64,000 bases of DNA from Flavobacterium alvei (GTDB lineage: Bacteria > Bacteroidota > Bacteroidia > Flavobacteriales > Flavobacteriaceae): the NCBI RefSeq assembly GCF_002920895.1, contig NZ_PQVG01000002.1:124001-188000 (forward strand). The letters are read 5' to 3'. The first letter of the stretch is position 1. Every line of letters begins with the position of its first letter. Positions 35,606 to 45,508 of this stretch are shown one piece after another. The notes below the pieces were generated by a model. That model saw only the letters and a program-made list of their open reading frames with translations. It did no database searches and was not told the origin of the DNA. Made by a program: the position numbers and the translations under genes.

Positions 35606-35827
35606 ATGTATTGGACATTAGAATTAGCATCCTACTTAAGTGATGCGCCGTGGCCTGCTAACAAAGACGAACTTATTGACTACGCGATTAGAGCTGGAGC
35701 ACCATTAGAAGTAGTGGAAAATCTACAGTCTATAGAAGACGAAGGAGAAATATATGAGTCAATGGAAGAAATTTGGCCAGATTATCCTACTGACGAAGAT
35801 TATCTTTGGAATGAGGATGAATATTAA
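35606..35827 (+). CDS. DUF2795 small acidic protein
   Basis: 73 residues, strongly acidic, with the pattern ELASYLSDAPWPANKDELIDYAIRAGAP typical of DUF2795. It has no signal or membrane segment. In Bacteroidota it is often next to secA, as here. Some family members are thought to bind DNA or a partner protein through a small helical fold, but no function is established that I know of. It has its own good promoter and a terminator before secA. Confidence 0.9.
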   Translation: MYWTLELASYLSDAPWPANKDELIDYAIRAGAPLEVVENLQSIEDEGEIYESMEEIWPDYPTDEDYLWNEDEY

Positions 35828-35840
35828 AAAATATCTCAAG

Positions 35841-35870
35841 AAAAAAGTCTCGTATGAGGCTTTTTTTTTG
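35841..35870 (+). terminator. Terminator between DUF2795 gene and secA
   Basis: Stem AAAAGTCTC / GAGGCTTTT with one G-U pair, 4-base loop and a run of nine T. It would end most transcripts before secA. Confidence 0.75.
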
Positions 35871-35912
35871 GTTAAATTTACGCACTTTTATAAATAGAAA
35901 TAAAAACACATT

Positions 35913-38900
35913 ATGAGTTTCATAAACAGTATTATCAAAGCCTTTGTAGGTGATAAATCTCAAAAAGATGTCAAGGCTTTGCAACCTTATTTAGCCAAAA
36001 TTAAAACTTTCGAAACTGCTTTGGCCGCTTTATCAAATGACGACTTAAGAGCTAGAACAACTTCTTTTAAAGAAAAAATAAAACAAGCTCGAGCCGATAA
36101 AGATGCTAAAATCGCAACACTGCAGCAACAAGCCGAAAATACAGAAGATATCGACAAAAGAGAAGATATTTATGTAGAAATTGATGCTTTAGAAAAAGAA
36201 GCTTACGAAATTTCGGAAAAAACATTAATGGAAATTCTTCCTGAAGCTTTTGCTGTGGTTAAAGAAACTGCCAAACGTTTTAAAGAAAACACTCAAATAC
36301 AAGTCACTGCAACACCATTAGATCGAGAACTTTCGGCAACGAAATCGTATATAACTCTTGATGGTGAAAATGCTATTTGGGCCAACTCTTGGAGTGCTGC
36401 TGGTAAAGCAATTACTTGGGATATGATTCATTATGATGTCCAACTAATTGGAGGAATGGTTTTGCACGAAGGTAAAATTGCCGAAATGCAAACAGGTGAA
36501 GGAAAAACATTAGTAGCGACTTTGCCTATTTATCTCAACGCTTTGACTGGAAACGGAGTGCATTTGGTAACTGTAAATGATTACTTGGCCAAACGTGATA
36601 GTACTTGGAAAGCGCCTCTTTTCGAATTTCACGGCTTGACTGTAGATTGTATCGACAACCACCAACCCAATTCAGAAGGTAGAAAAAAAGCCTATAATGC
36701 CGATATTACCTATGGTACAAATAATGAATTTGGTTTCGATTATCTGAGAGACAATATGGCGCATTCGCCAGATGATTTGGTGCAACGCAAACACAATTAT
36801 GCCATTGTCGATGAGGTCGATTCGGTTTTGATTGATGATGCGAGAACACCATTGATTATTTCTGGTCCAGTTCCAGAAGGTGATCGTCACGAATTTAATG
36901 AGTTGAAACCAAAAATCGAAAATTTGGTTGCCCTACAGCGTCAATTGGCCAACGGATTTTTGTCGGAAGCAAAAAAATTAATCAAAGAAGGCAATACTAA
37001 AGATGGTGGTTTCTTATTATTGAGAGCGCACCGAAGCTTGCCTAAAAACAAAGCATTAATCAAGTTTTTGAGTGAAGAAGGAATCAAACAATTGCTTCAA
37101 AAAACCGAAAACCAATACATGCAAGACAACAATCGCGAAATGCCAAAAGTAGATGAAGCATTGTATTTTGTGATTGAAGAAAAAAACAATCAGGTAGAAT
37201 TGACCGATAACGGAATCAAATTCCTTTCAGGAGATACCGACAGCAATTTCTTCGTTTTACCAGACATTGGAACGGAAATAGCCATTATCGAAAAGCAAAA
37301 TCTTGAAAAAGACAAAGAAGCCGAAGAGAAAGAGAAATTATTCCAAGATTTTGGTGTAAAAAGCGAGCGTATTCACACTTTGACTCAACTTTTGAAAGCC
37401 TATACGCTTTTCGAAAAAGATGTCGAATATGTAATTATGGACAATAAAATTATGATTGTCGATGAGCAAACGGGTCGTATTATGGATGGTCGTCGTTATT
37501 CAGACGGACTACACCAAGCTATTGAGGCTAAAGAAAGTGTAAAAATTGAAGATGCTACTCAAACATTTGCAACAGTAACACTTCAAAACTATTTCAGAAT
37601 GTACAGCAAATTAGGCGGTATGACTGGAACTGCAGTAACTGAAGCTGGTGAGTTATGGCAAATCTATAAATTGGATGTTGTAGAGATTCCTACTAACAAA
37701 CCAATGTTGCGAAAAGACAAAGAAGATTTTATTTATAAAACTACTCGTGAAAAATTCAATGCTGTAATTGACGATGTTACAGAATTATCCAACTCAGGAA
37801 GACCCGTTTTGATTGGAACAACATCAGTAGAAATTTCGGAATTATTGAGCCGAATGTTGAAAATGCGTGGCATTACCCACAACGTTTTGAATGCCAAAAT
37901 GCACAAACAAGAAGCCCAAATTGTTGAAGAAGCAGGAAAAGCTGGAGTAGTAACTATTGCAACCAATATGGCTGGTCGTGGAACCGATATTAAATTGACT
38001 CCCGAAGTAAAAGCCGCTGGAGGTTTAGCCATTGTTGGTACTGAGCGTCACGATTCGCGTCGTGTGGATCGTCAGTTGCGTGGTCGTGCTGGTCGCCAAG
38101 GAGATCCAGGAAGTTCACAATTTTATGTTTCGCTTGAAGACAACTTGATGCGTTTGTTTGGTTCTGAAAGAGTGGCCAAAGTAATGGACAGAATGGGATT
38201 ACAAGAAGGTGAAGTGATTCAACATTCGATGATGACCAAATCTATCGAACGTGCACAGAAAAAAGTGGAAGAAAACAATTTTGGAGTTCGTAAACGTTTG
38301 TTAGAATATGATGACGTAATGAATGCACAACGTGAAGTGGTTTACAAACGACGTCGTCACGCATTGCACGGAGAACGTTTGAAACTCGATATCGCCAATA
38401 TGTTGTATGACACTTGCGATTTGATCGTGACCGAAAATAAAGCATCGAATGATTTCAAGAATTTTGAATTCGAATTGATTCGTTATTTCTCTATTACTTC
38501 TCCAGTTTCTGAAAGTGATTTCAATAAATTGACCGACATAGAATTGACTGGAAAAGTATATAAAGCCGCTTCTCAATTCTATGCTGAAAAAACTGAACGT
38601 AGTGCCAGAGAAGCATTTCCTATCATTAGTAATGTTTATGAAGATAAAAACAACCAATACGAACGCATCATTGTTCCGTTTACCGATGGAATAAAATCAT
38701 TGAATGTGGTTACTGATTTGAAAAAAGCGTACGATTCAAAAGGAAGTCAATTGGTTGCCGATTTTGAGAAAAACATCACTTTGGCCATTGTAGATGAAGC
38801 TTGGAAAAAACATTTACGCAAAATGGACGAATTGAAACAATCGGTTCAACTAGCAGTTCACGAACAAAAAGATCCTTTGCTTATTTATAAATTCGAAGCC

Positions 38901-39254
38901 TACAATTTGTTTAGTTCTATGCTAAATGGCGTGAACAAAGAAGTGATTTCGTTCTTGTTTAAAGGTGATTTGCCCCAACAACAAGCTCCAGCGATTCAGG
39001 AAGCAAAACAGGTTCGTCAAAAAGAAAACTACACAGAAAGTAAAGACGAAATTGTTAGCAGCGAAAGCGCCAATCGTGAAGCGGGACAAACCCAACAACG
39101 ACAAGTGACAGAGACTATTGTTCGTGATCAGCCGAAAATTAATCGCAACGATACCGTAACCATTCAAAATGTTGCCAACGGACAAATACAAGAAATGAAA
39201 TACAAAAAAGCCGAAAGTTTGATTGCTAACGGAACTTGGGTTATCGTTTCATAA
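35913..39254 (+). CDS. secA: Preprotein translocase ATPase SecA
   Basis: 1113 residues. It has the DEAD-motor Walker [35 protein letters not shown], the second motor domain with [12 protein letters not shown] and [15 protein letters not shown], and the helical wing/scaffold. At 1113 residues it is longer than the roughly 900 of E. coli, mainly through extra segments in the first half (about 335-420), as is usual in Bacteroidota. The C-terminus ends in ANGTWVIVS and lacks the zinc-binding CxCxSGx8CH tail. It drives export of unfolded proteins through SecYEG. Confidence 0.97.
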   Translation: MSFINSIIKAFVGDKSQKDVKALQPYLAKIKTFETALAALSNDDLRARTTSFKEKIKQARADKDAKIATLQQQAENTEDIDKREDIYVEIDALEKEAYEISEKTLMEILPEAFAVVKETAKRFKENTQIQVTATPLDRELSATKSYITLDGENAIWANSWSAAGKAITWDMIHYDVQLIGGMVLHEGKIAEMQTGEGKTLVATLPIYLNALTGNGVHLVTVNDYLAKRDSTWKAPLFEFHGLTVDCIDNHQPNSEGRKKAYNADITYGTNNEFGFDYLRDNMAHSPDDLVQRKHNYAIVDEVDSVLIDDARTPLIISGPVPEGDRHEFNELKPKIENLVALQRQLANGFLSEAKKLIKEGNTKDGGFLLLRAHRSLPKNKALIKFLSEEGIKQLLQKTENQYMQDNNREMPKVDEALYFVIEEKNNQVELTDNGIKFLSGDTDSNFFVLPDIGTEIAIIEKQNLEKDKEAEEKEKLFQDFGVKSERIHTLTQLLKAYTLFEKDVEYVIMDNKIMIVDEQTGRIMDGRRYSDGLHQAIEAKESVKIEDATQTFATVTLQNYFRMYSKLGGMTGTAVTEAGELWQIYKLDVVEIPTNKPMLRKDKEDFIYKTTREKFNAVIDDVTELSNSGRPVLIGTTSVEISELLSRMLKMRGITHNVLNAKMHKQEAQIVEEAGKAGVVTIATNMAGRGTDIKLTPEVKAAGGLAIVGTERHDSRRVDRQLRGRAGRQGDPGSSQFYVSLEDNLMRLFGSERVAKVMDRMGLQEGEVIQHSMMTKSIERAQKKVEENNFGVRKRLLEYDDVMNAQREVVYKRRRHALHGERLKLDIANMLYDTCDLIVTENKASNDFKNFEFELIRYFSITSPVSESDFNKLTDIELTGKVYKAASQFYAEKTERSAREAFPIISNVYEDKNNQYERIIVPFTDGIKSLNVVTDLKKAYDSKGSQLVADFEKNITLAIVDEAWKKHLRKMDELKQSVQLAVHEQKDPLLIYKFEAYNLFSSMLNGVNKEVISFLFKGDLPQQQAPAIQEAKQVRQKENYTESKDEIVSSESANREAGQTQQRQVTETIVRDQPKINRNDTVTIQNVANGQIQEMKYKKAESLIANGTWVIVS

Positions 39255-39275
39255 TTAGAAAATAAATTTAATTTC

Positions 39276-39312
39276 ATCCCCAATTGCTAAAAAGTAATTG
39301 GGGATTTTTTTT
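39276..39312 (+). terminator. Terminator after secA
   Basis: Stem ATCCCCAATT / AATTGGGGAT, 10-base loop and a T-run. A very similar hairpin stands at 41763 beyond the next two genes. Confidence 0.88.
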
Positions 39313-39377
39313 ACATTTGAGAAAAAAATTAAGTTTATACTAAACACAGGTATTACAATATATTAAAAATAAAACTA

Positions 39378-40655
39378 ATGGACAGCGAAGTACTTTTTAA
39401 TAATATCAAACCCAAAATTCGAGAAGAACTTAAAAAATCAAGAACTTCTGTTTATTTAGCAGTTGCTTGGTTGACCGATGACGAATTATTTTCTGATTTA
39501 ATTCAATTATCAAATAAAGGAATTGGAATAAAAATAATTTTAAATGATGATGAAATTAATCGAAAATCTGGATTGAATTTTTCTCAACTTTATCAAAATG
39601 GAGGACTCATATACTTTGTTGATTCTTTAATTAATTTAATGCACAACAAGTTTTGTATTATAGATGAAAAAGTAACAATTAACGGATCATTTAATTGGAC
39701 AAGAAAAGCGAGTAATAACCTAGAAAACATCACTGTCATTCGGGATGAAATCATTAGCAAACAATTTCTAGTTCAATTTAATGAACTAACAAAAACTACC
39801 TATCAAAGCCTTGAATATCTTAATTTAGAAAATTCGGAAAACCTAAAAATACAGTTAGATAAAGACCTCTCGTATGATGAATTAATTTTAAGGGCAGAAA
39901 AAAGAAAAGAAAATGAGAGTTACATAATGGCAATTCACGATTATAGAAATGCTCTAAAGATTAACAACGAAGACAAAAACATACTTTTTGATTTAGCATA
40001 TTGCCAATCAGAAGTTGGAGATAATAAAGCTACTATTGAAAATTATAGCGAATATTTAGAACATTATCCCAACTCCTCAGCTGCATATAATAATAGAGGA
40101 GTTGCTTATGATAAACTAAAAGAAGTTAATAAAGCTATTGAAGATTATAGTTCTGCAATATTAATTGATGAGAAACTACTTTATTATGAAAATAGAGCAA
40201 TTTCATTTAGTTCATTCTTACCAGACAATGGAAATATATATTTAGTACAAGAAAATATTAATGAAAATGAATCCAATTATTCACTAATAGATTTTCTGAA
40301 AAAACAAGGAGAAAATGCAATTCAAGATTATCTGACCATTTTAAAAAAATTTCAGGACATTGACAGAAAACATTACTACAGAAAAATAGCAGAAATAAGC
40401 TGTATTATTTCAGAGTACGAAATGTCAATTGAATATTATTCAAGAGCAATGGCGGGTAAAGAAGAAGATCATTCTGATTATTCTAGAAGAGCTTTTTTGT
40501 ACTTAATAACCGATAATTTTGAAAAAGCATTGTTTGACATTAACAAGGCATTGTCTTATGATCCTAACAATAGCACTTACAAAGAATTATTAAAAGAAAT
40601 AAAACACGAAAAACTCAAACCTAAAAATTGGTTCAAAAAAAATAACGTGTGGTAA
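39378..40655 (+). CDS. Phospholipase D-like nuclease/lipase domain fused to TPR repeats
   Basis: 425 residues. The N-terminal domain (1-135) has one HKD motif, H89-x-K91-x4-D96 followed by G103-S104-x-N106, as in single-HKD PLD-family nucleases that work as dimers. The C-terminal part (about 170-410) consists of TPR-type helical repeats, for example SYIMAIHDYRNALKINNED, SAAYNNRGVAYDKL and NFEKALFDINKALSYDPNNS. There is no signal peptide. The base composition is AT-rich and the gene stands with an AbiGi/DUF2971-like gene between two similar terminators. A defence or signalling role is a reasonable guess but is not shown. Confidence 0.85.
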   Translation: MDSEVLFNNIKPKIREELKKSRTSVYLAVAWLTDDELFSDLIQLSNKGIGIKIILNDDEINRKSGLNFSQLYQNGGLIYFVDSLINLMHNKFCIIDEKVTINGSFNWTRKASNNLENITVIRDEIISKQFLVQFNELTKTTYQSLEYLNLENSENLKIQLDKDLSYDELILRAEKRKENESYIMAIHDYRNALKINNEDKNILFDLAYCQSEVGDNKATIENYSEYLEHYPNSSAAYNNRGVAYDKLKEVNKAIEDYSSAILIDEKLLYYENRAISFSSFLPDNGNIYLVQENINENESNYSLIDFLKKQGENAIQDYLTILKKFQDIDRKHYYRKIAEISCIISEYEMSIEYYSRAMAGKEEDHSDYSRRAFLYLITDNFEKALFDINKALSYDPNNSTYKELLKEIKHEKLKPKNWFKKNNVW

Positions 40656-40870
40656 TTAAAGATAAGAAAGAGTATGTTGCAAAAAAAACAACTCTTCGAA
40701 AATTTCAAAAAATTTTTATTAAAACAATAAATATATCAGACTATGTACATTTTTTTATCGTGTATTATCAACGAAATCATCATTTCTAAAATTAAAAAAA
40801 ATTAAACATCATAAATTCAATAACTCTAGTAGTTTTAATAAGTTATAAATTATTACCAAAAACTAATCTT

Positions 40871-41566
40871 ATGAATTCTACATTACTTAAAATAATTAAA
40901 TCACGTGAAGACATTTCTGATTATCTTTTTCATTTCACAAAAAGAAATAATGCTAGAGAAACATTACATAAAATAATAGATAATAATTCTCTAAAAGACA
41001 TTGAAGAAAAAGGGTTTCTTTGCTTCACAGAATCACCAATAACTTTACTTATCGGAATGTTTAAAATATTTGAGGAATATCCCGATCCAATGTATTCACC
41101 ATATGGAATTGCCGTGAAAAAAGATTATTTTTTTAATTTGGGCGGCCGAACTGTTGTCTATGGAAGTTCTAATGATAAAAAAGAACTTTTACCTACATCT
41201 CAATGGCGGTTTGAAGAACATAACCCAAAAATAAGAGACTTTAGTTGGCTGAGGGAATGGAGACTAAATATAAAAGAATTAAAACTTGATAAAGAAAATT
41301 TCTTTGTAATTACTAAAACAAAAAAAGAATTAGAAGAAATTGCATTTGATAAATCTAACATTATAGATATCGAATTTGATGGAGATGTTTCAGATGGACA
41401 ATTTTGGGGTTCTGCTACTGGAATAATAGGTAGAAGTTTTAAAGGCATTTCAATGGAAGATTTAGAAGAACTAAATAAATTATCAAAAGAAGAACTTGAA
41501 ATAATTTTATCTAAGCAAAATTTTGATGAAATATCTGGCACTAATTTAGGATCATTTGTAATGTAA
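40871..41566 (+). CDS. AbiGi/DUF2971-like protein
   Basis: 231 residues, cytosolic. The opening YLFHFTKRNNARETLHKII, then GFLCFTESPITLLIGMF, YGIAVKKDYFFNLGG and REWRLNIKELKL follow the order of conserved elements in the AbiGi (abortive infection) and DUF2971 group, which share an ADP-ribosyltransferase-like fold. I assign it to this group by pattern only. It follows the PLD-TPR gene by 215 bases on the same strand. A phage-defence or stress role is possible; no clear toxin partner was found. Confidence 0.6.
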   Translation: MNSTLLKIIKSREDISDYLFHFTKRNNARETLHKIIDNNSLKDIEEKGFLCFTESPITLLIGMFKIFEEYPDPMYSPYGIAVKKDYFFNLGGRTVVYGSSNDKKELLPTSQWRFEEHNPKIRDFSWLREWRLNIKELKLDKENFFVITKTKKELEEIAFDKSNIIDIEFDGDVSDGQFWGSATGIIGRSFKGISMEDLEELNKLSKEELEIILSKQNFDEISGTNLGSFVM

Positions 41567-41762
41567 TCTGCTAGTTAAACCATAAAATTTTCAAAATGGA
41601 ACTCGTTTTCTCTTCGTTACATAATATTAGATTGTATCAAGTAACTTAAACAAAAGACAAGTTACAGTGTTCTACCTAGCTTTTCTATGAAGTGTTCAAT
41701 AAAAAAGTTGTCGTTCACTAAATAAATAATATTCTGTTTGCAGACCAAATAGAAAATAGAAA

Positions 41763-41801
41763 TTCCTCAATTACGAAAGTAGTTGGGGATTTTTTTTTAT
41801 A
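41763..41801 (+). terminator. Terminator-like hairpin resembling that of secA
   Basis: TTCCTCAATTAC pairs with GTAGTTGGGGAT through several G-U pairs and is followed by nine or more T. The core CAATT...GTTGGGGATTTTTTT is like the hairpin at 39276-39312. Confidence 0.6.
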
Positions 41802-41853
41802 AATCTGGGTAGAATAAAGAAAGAATTTCTAGTATTATAGTAGCTCCATCTTT

Positions 41854-41909
41854 GTCAGTTCGAGCGCAGTCGAGAACCATTATTTCATCTCGACTGCGCT
41901 CAATGAGAC
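41854..41909. repeat. Inverted repeat of GTTCGAGCGCAGTCGAGA type
   Basis: GTCAGTTCGAGCGCAGTCGA (41854-41873) and TCGACTGCGCTCAATGAGAC (41890-41909) are near-perfect inverted arms. This is a REP-like dispersed element of a kind found in many Flavobacterium intergenic regions. Confidence 0.8.
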
Positions 41910-42039
41910 AGAAAAATAGTATCTTACTATTGGTATAATCCAAAGCATGAAAAATGCCTGAAATCTTTTTCTTCAAAAGAATTTTCTTTATATTTACTCT
42001 ATTAAAAAACAGAAAAGTTAACCTTTAAATATACCTATT

Positions 42040-42150
42040 ATGGCAAAAAGTCAAGACGCAAAGAAAAACGTAAAAAAAGAACCTCTTAAAACCGCTAAGG
42101 AGAAAAAAGAGGAAAAAAGAGAAAAGAAAAACAGTCCTAAAAGAGACTAG
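42040..42150 (+). CDS. Very small lysine-rich protein
   Basis: 36 residues, starting MAKSQDAKKNVKKEP, with 13 Lys and 2 Arg, so very basic and probably unfolded alone. The open frame from ATG to TAG is compact, is preceded by an A-rich leader and is followed 24 bases later by a strong hairpin terminator. I have seen similar tiny MAKS...KKEPxKTxKEK proteins in Flavobacterium genomes. Binding to nucleic acid or the ribosome would suit its charge; the function is unknown. Confidence 0.65.
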   Translation: MAKSQDAKKNVKKEPLKTAKEKKEEKREKKNSPKRD

Positions 42151-42174
42151 TTTTTAGTAATCAGTGTTCAGTAC

Positions 42175-42211
42175 ATAGTGTTCAGTTTTAGTACTGAACA
42201 CTATTTTTTTT
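42175..42211. terminator. Bidirectional terminator made of ATAGTGTTCAGT repeats
   Basis: Perfect 12-bp stem ATAGTGTTCAGT / ACTGAACACTAT, 6-base loop and a T-run. It stands between the small Lys-rich gene and the converging pepD gene. The same GTTCAGT text is present at 42161-42172 and in a related form at 55514-55540. Confidence 0.8.
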
Positions 42212-42218
42212 CTGAACA

Positions 42219-43679
42219 CTATTTCAAAGGTATATTTTCCAGAATTTTCAATACAAATTTCCAGAATTTTTGAGAAGATTGAATCGAAGCTCTTTCGTCT
42301 GGTGAATGGGCTCCTTGAATCGTTGGTCCAAAAGAAATCATATCCATATCAGGATAATTCGTTCCTAAAATTCCACATTCTAAACCAGCGTGACAAGCCA
42401 CCACTTTTGGTTTTTCGTTATTTTGTTTTTCATAGATTTTAACCAGTAAATCTAAGATTTCAGATTTTACATTGGGTGTCCAACCCGGATAAGAACCCGA
42501 CAAATTCACTTCGCAACCGCATAATTCAAAAGCAGAACGCAAAGCATTTGCCAAATCAAACTTGGAAGTTTCCACCGAAGAACGCGTCAAACAGCTAATA
42601 GAAATTTCACCATCTTTGATGATAACGCGAGCCACATTATTCGAAGTCTCTACCAAATCTTCCATATCGGCCGACATTCTGTAAACACCATTGTGAGCGG
42701 CATAAATCGAACGAAGAATCCCTTCCTGAACGCCCAAATCCATTACTTTTTTAGGCAAATCGCTTTTTACTATTTCTATACTTAAATTAGGTTCAGTGGT
42801 TTTGAATTCGTTTTTGATGTCGTTGATAATTTCTTGCATATCAAAAACATAGGCTTCATCATACATTCCGGCAACAATTACTTTGGCTACACTTTCTCTC
42901 GGAATGGCATTGCGTAAACTTCCTCCGTTGATTTCAGCAACTTGTAGGCCAAAATTTTCGAAAGCGTCGAACAACAAACGATTCATTATTTTATTGGCAT
43001 TACCCAAACCTTTGTGAATATCCATTCCAGAATGTCCTCCATTCAGGCCCTTAACAGTAATGGTATAACCAACAGAACCTTCGGGAGTTTCTTCTTCGTA
43101 GTAACTTCTGGTTGCTGTAACATCAATTCCTCCAGCACAACCAATGTCAATTTCATCGTCTTCTTCAGTATCCATATTCAAAAGAATTTCTCCTTTCAGG
43201 ATGCCACCTTTTAGGTTCAAAGCGCCTGTCATTCCAGTTTCTTCATCAATGGTAAACAAAGCTTCAATGGCAGGATGTGCAATTTCTTTAGATTCTAAAA
43301 TTGCCATAATCATCGCCACTCCAAGACCATTATCTGCTCCAAGTGTGGTTCCGCGAGCACGAACCCAGTCGCCATCGACATACATATCAATTCCTTGTTT
43401 ATCGAAATCAAAAACAGTGTCGGCATTTTTTTGATGTACCATATCCAAATGGCCTTGCAGCACAACGGTTTTACGATTTTCCATTCCAGCAGTGGCAGGT
43501 TTGCGGATAATCACGTTTCGGATTTCGTCTTCAAAGGTTTCTAATCCCAATGAATTTCCAAAGTTTTTCATAAACTCGATTACTCGTTCTTCTTTTTTTG
43601 ATGGACGAGGAACGGCGTTCAAATCGGCAAATTTGTTCCAAAGTGCTTTGGGTTCTAGGTTTCTAATTTCTTGGCTCAT
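42219..43679 (-). CDS. pepD: Aminoacyl-histidine dipeptidase (peptidase family M20)
   Basis: 486 residues, typical of PepD. Metal-binding segments are VLQGHLDMVHQK (His and Asp), TLGADNGLGVAM and TIDEETGMTGALNL (catalytic and metal-binding Glu pair), with CHAGLECGILG and FGPTIQGAHSPDE near the C-terminus. It is a zinc enzyme of the cytoplasm that splits dipeptides such as carnosine-like Xaa-His. It stands alone, in convergence with the small basic gene. Confidence 0.94.
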   Translation of the reverse strand: MSQEIRNLEPKALWNKFADLNAVPRPSKKEERVIEFMKNFGNSLGLETFEDEIRNVIIRKPATAGMENRKTVVLQGHLDMVHQKNADTVFDFDKQGIDMYVDGDWVRARGTTLGADNGLGVAMIMAILESKEIAHPAIEALFTIDEETGMTGALNLKGGILKGEILLNMDTEEDDEIDIGCAGGIDVTATRSYYEEETPEGSVGYTITVKGLNGGHSGMDIHKGLGNANKIMNRLLFDAFENFGLQVAEINGGSLRNAIPRESVAKVIVAGMYDEAYVFDMQEIINDIKNEFKTTEPNLSIEIVKSDLPKKVMDLGVQEGILRSIYAAHNGVYRMSADMEDLVETSNNVARVIIKDGEISISCLTRSSVETSKFDLANALRSAFELCGCEVNLSGSYPGWTPNVKSEILDLLVKIYEKQNNEKPKVVACHAGLECGILGTNYPDMDMISFGPTIQGAHSPDERASIQSSQKFWKFVLKILENIPLK

Positions 43680-43787
43680 TTATTTTTGTGTGAGGTTTAA
43701 CATTTACAAAGCTCAAAGTTACAAATATTAAAAACTTTTTGAATACTAATTGATATTGTAATTATATTTACATTCAAAATATTTTCA

Positions 43788-44849
43788 GTGCAACGCAAAT
43801 ACATCCTTCCCCTATTCCTCCTAATTCAAATTCTATTTCTGAAAATAATTGCCTTTTTTCCTGGATGGGTAGAACGCTTTTACAGCAATGGTTTGTATGT
43901 TTTGATTTCGAAATTTTCACGGATAGTTTTAGGGATAATACCTTTTTCTGTCGGAGATATTATGTATGGAATTCTGATTTTTTATCTTTTAAAGTCGATT
44001 TGGAAAGCAAGAAAAACTTGGAAAACAGAATGGAAAAATAATCTTTTAAAAGTTTTGAATGTCCTTTCGGTTGCGTATTTTCTGTTTCATTTGTTGTGGG
44101 CTTTGAATTATTACCGTCAACCGCTGTTCGAAAAAATGCAAATCGAAAGAGATTATAACAATGCTGATTTATTCGATTTTACTAAAAAACTGATTGCCAA
44201 AACCAATCAAATTCAAAGTCAGATTACCAAAAATGATAGCAAGAAAGTAGTTTTTCCTTATTCGCAAAAACAAGTTTTTGAGATGAATTTGAATGGATAT
44301 AAAACGCTTTCAAACGAATACCACTTTTTTGAATATACTAATCCTAGTATCAAGAAATCACTTTTTAGTTTGCCATTGACTTATATGGGTTTTGGCGGTT
44401 ATTTAAACCCGTTTACCAATGAAGCTCAAGTCAATTATTTGGGACCAATGTATGGTTTTCCTATGACAACAAACCACGAAATGGCACACCAAATGGGATT
44501 TGCCAGCGAAAGTGAATGCAATTTCATCGGATTTCTGGCATCTGTGAAAAACGAAAATTTATACATTCAATATTCGGGATATAGCAATGCTTTGCGTTAT
44601 TGTTTGGGCAATTGGTATGTTCGAGACGAAAAAGTGTATGATCAATTATTGAAAACGATTCATCCCGGAATTTTGAAAAACTATCAGGAAAACGAAGATT
44701 TTTGGAAACAATATGAAACACCAATCGAAACTGGTTTTCATATTTTCTATGACAATTTCTTGAAAATAAACCAGCAAAAAGACGGAATGGATAGTTATAG
44801 CAAATTTGTGAATTTGATGGTGAATTATTATAAAGGAAAGAAATTATAA
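43788..44849 (+). CDS. DUF3810 membrane protein with HExxH-like metallopeptidase motif
   Basis: 353 residues from a GTG start. Three hydrophobic stretches in the first 110 residues (ILPLFLLIQILFLKI, VGDIMYGILIFYLL, VLSVAYFLFHLLWAL) anchor the protein. The outer part contains NHEMAHQMGFASESECN, which gives H-E-x-x-H followed by a downstream acidic residue as in zinc metallopeptidases. The family is annotated as DUF3810. It may be a membrane protease acting outside the cytoplasm, but substrate and activity are not established. Confidence 0.88.
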   Translation: MQRKYILPLFLLIQILFLKIIAFFPGWVERFYSNGLYVLISKFSRIVLGIIPFSVGDIMYGILIFYLLKSIWKARKTWKTEWKNNLLKVLNVLSVAYFLFHLLWALNYYRQPLFEKMQIERDYNNADLFDFTKKLIAKTNQIQSQITKNDSKKVVFPYSQKQVFEMNLNGYKTLSNEYHFFEYTNPSIKKSLFSLPLTYMGFGGYLNPFTNEAQVNYLGPMYGFPMTTNHEMAHQMGFASESECNFIGFLASVKNENLYIQYSGYSNALRYCLGNWYVRDEKVYDQLLKTIHPGILKNYQENEDFWKQYETPIETGFHIFYDNFLKINQQKDGMDSYSKFVNLMVNYYKGKKL

Positions 44850-44853
44850 AAGA

Positions 44854-44889
44854 TGGAACGCTAATGACACAGATTTAAGCGGATATTTT
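44854..44889. repeat. Fragment of GGAACGCTAATGACACAGATT type element
   Basis: The text GGAACGCTAATGACACAGAT, followed by TTAAGCGGATAT, sits right after the DUF3810 stop codon. It belongs in style to the dispersed intergenic elements of Flavobacterium. Only one arm is present here. Confidence 0.4.
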
Positions 44890-44944
44890 TTCGTTTATCA
44901 ACTAACTTGTAATTAACTTCAGGATTTGAATATATGTTCAAATC

Positions 44945-44974
44945 TTGAACACCTGATTTAACGCATTAAATTTG
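44945..44974 (+). promoter_or_regulatory. Promoter of the ECF sigma factor gene
   Basis: TTG at 44945-44947 and TAAATTTG at 44967-44974, spaced by 19 bases, fit the housekeeping Bacteroidota promoter pattern, 34 bases before the ATG at 45009. Confidence 0.65.
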
Positions 44975-45008
44975 TAACAAAATCTTCTTTTTGACCACTA
45001 ACTTAAAT

Positions 45009-45503
45009 ATGAGCGACGATTTACAACAATCTTTTGTGCTTCAATTGAAGACCAATCAGAATATAATCCACAAGATTTGTAGGTTATATACGAATGGTGA
45101 GGATGCGCATAAGGATTTGTTTCAGGAAATCACGATTCAGTTGTGGAAAGCCTTTCCGAAGTTTCGTGGCGACAGCAAATTTTCGACTTGGGCCTATCGA
45201 GTCGCCTTGAATACGGCCATTACTTTATACCGAAAAAGCACTCGCTCAGTCAAAACGGTAGATTATGAAACTCAACAATATTTTATTAGCAATGAAGATT
45301 ATAATTATGAAGAAGAAGAACGATTAAAATTAATGTACAAAGCAGTTTACCAACTGAATGACATTGAAAAGGCTTTGATTTTTATGTATCTTGAAGATAA
45401 GGATTATCAAGAAATTTCAGAAACTTTGGGAATTAGCGAAGTGAATGCAAGGGTGAAAATGAATAGAATTAAAGGGAAATTAAAAAAAATACTAAATCCA
45501 TAA
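45009..45503 (+). CDS. ECF-type RNA polymerase sigma factor
   Basis: 164 residues from the ATG at 45009 (a TTG six codons upstream is less likely). Region 2 reads GEDAHKDLFQEITIQLWKAF and FRGDSKFSTWAYRVALNTAI. Region 4 reads LNDIEKALIFMYLEDKDYQEIS and LGISEVNARVKMNRIKGKLKK. It directs RNA polymerase to a small regulon. The next gene, five bases downstream, is a membrane protein, the likely regulator. No FecR or TonB receptor is nearby, so this pair belongs to another type than the one at the window start. Confidence 0.93.
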   Translation: MSDDLQQSFVLQLKTNQNIIHKICRLYTNGEDAHKDLFQEITIQLWKAFPKFRGDSKFSTWAYRVALNTAITLYRKSTRSVKTVDYETQQYFISNEDYNYEEEERLKLMYKAVYQLNDIEKALIFMYLEDKDYQEISETLGISEVNARVKMNRIKGKLKKILNP

Positions 45504-45508
45504 AAAAT

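Larger units (their letters stand above)
41567..42039. other. Gap with a terminator and one dispersed element
   Basis: 473 bases without a gene. It holds a T-tailed hairpin at 41763 and the GAGCGCAGTCGAGA inverted repeat at 41854. The first 190 bases and the last 120 bases show nothing I can name. Confidence 0.5.

Noticed and set aside
39378..40655. PLD-TPR protein as a cardiolipin synthase
   Set aside because: It has one HKD motif, no membrane segment and a TPR tail; cardiolipin synthases have two HKD motifs and membrane anchors.
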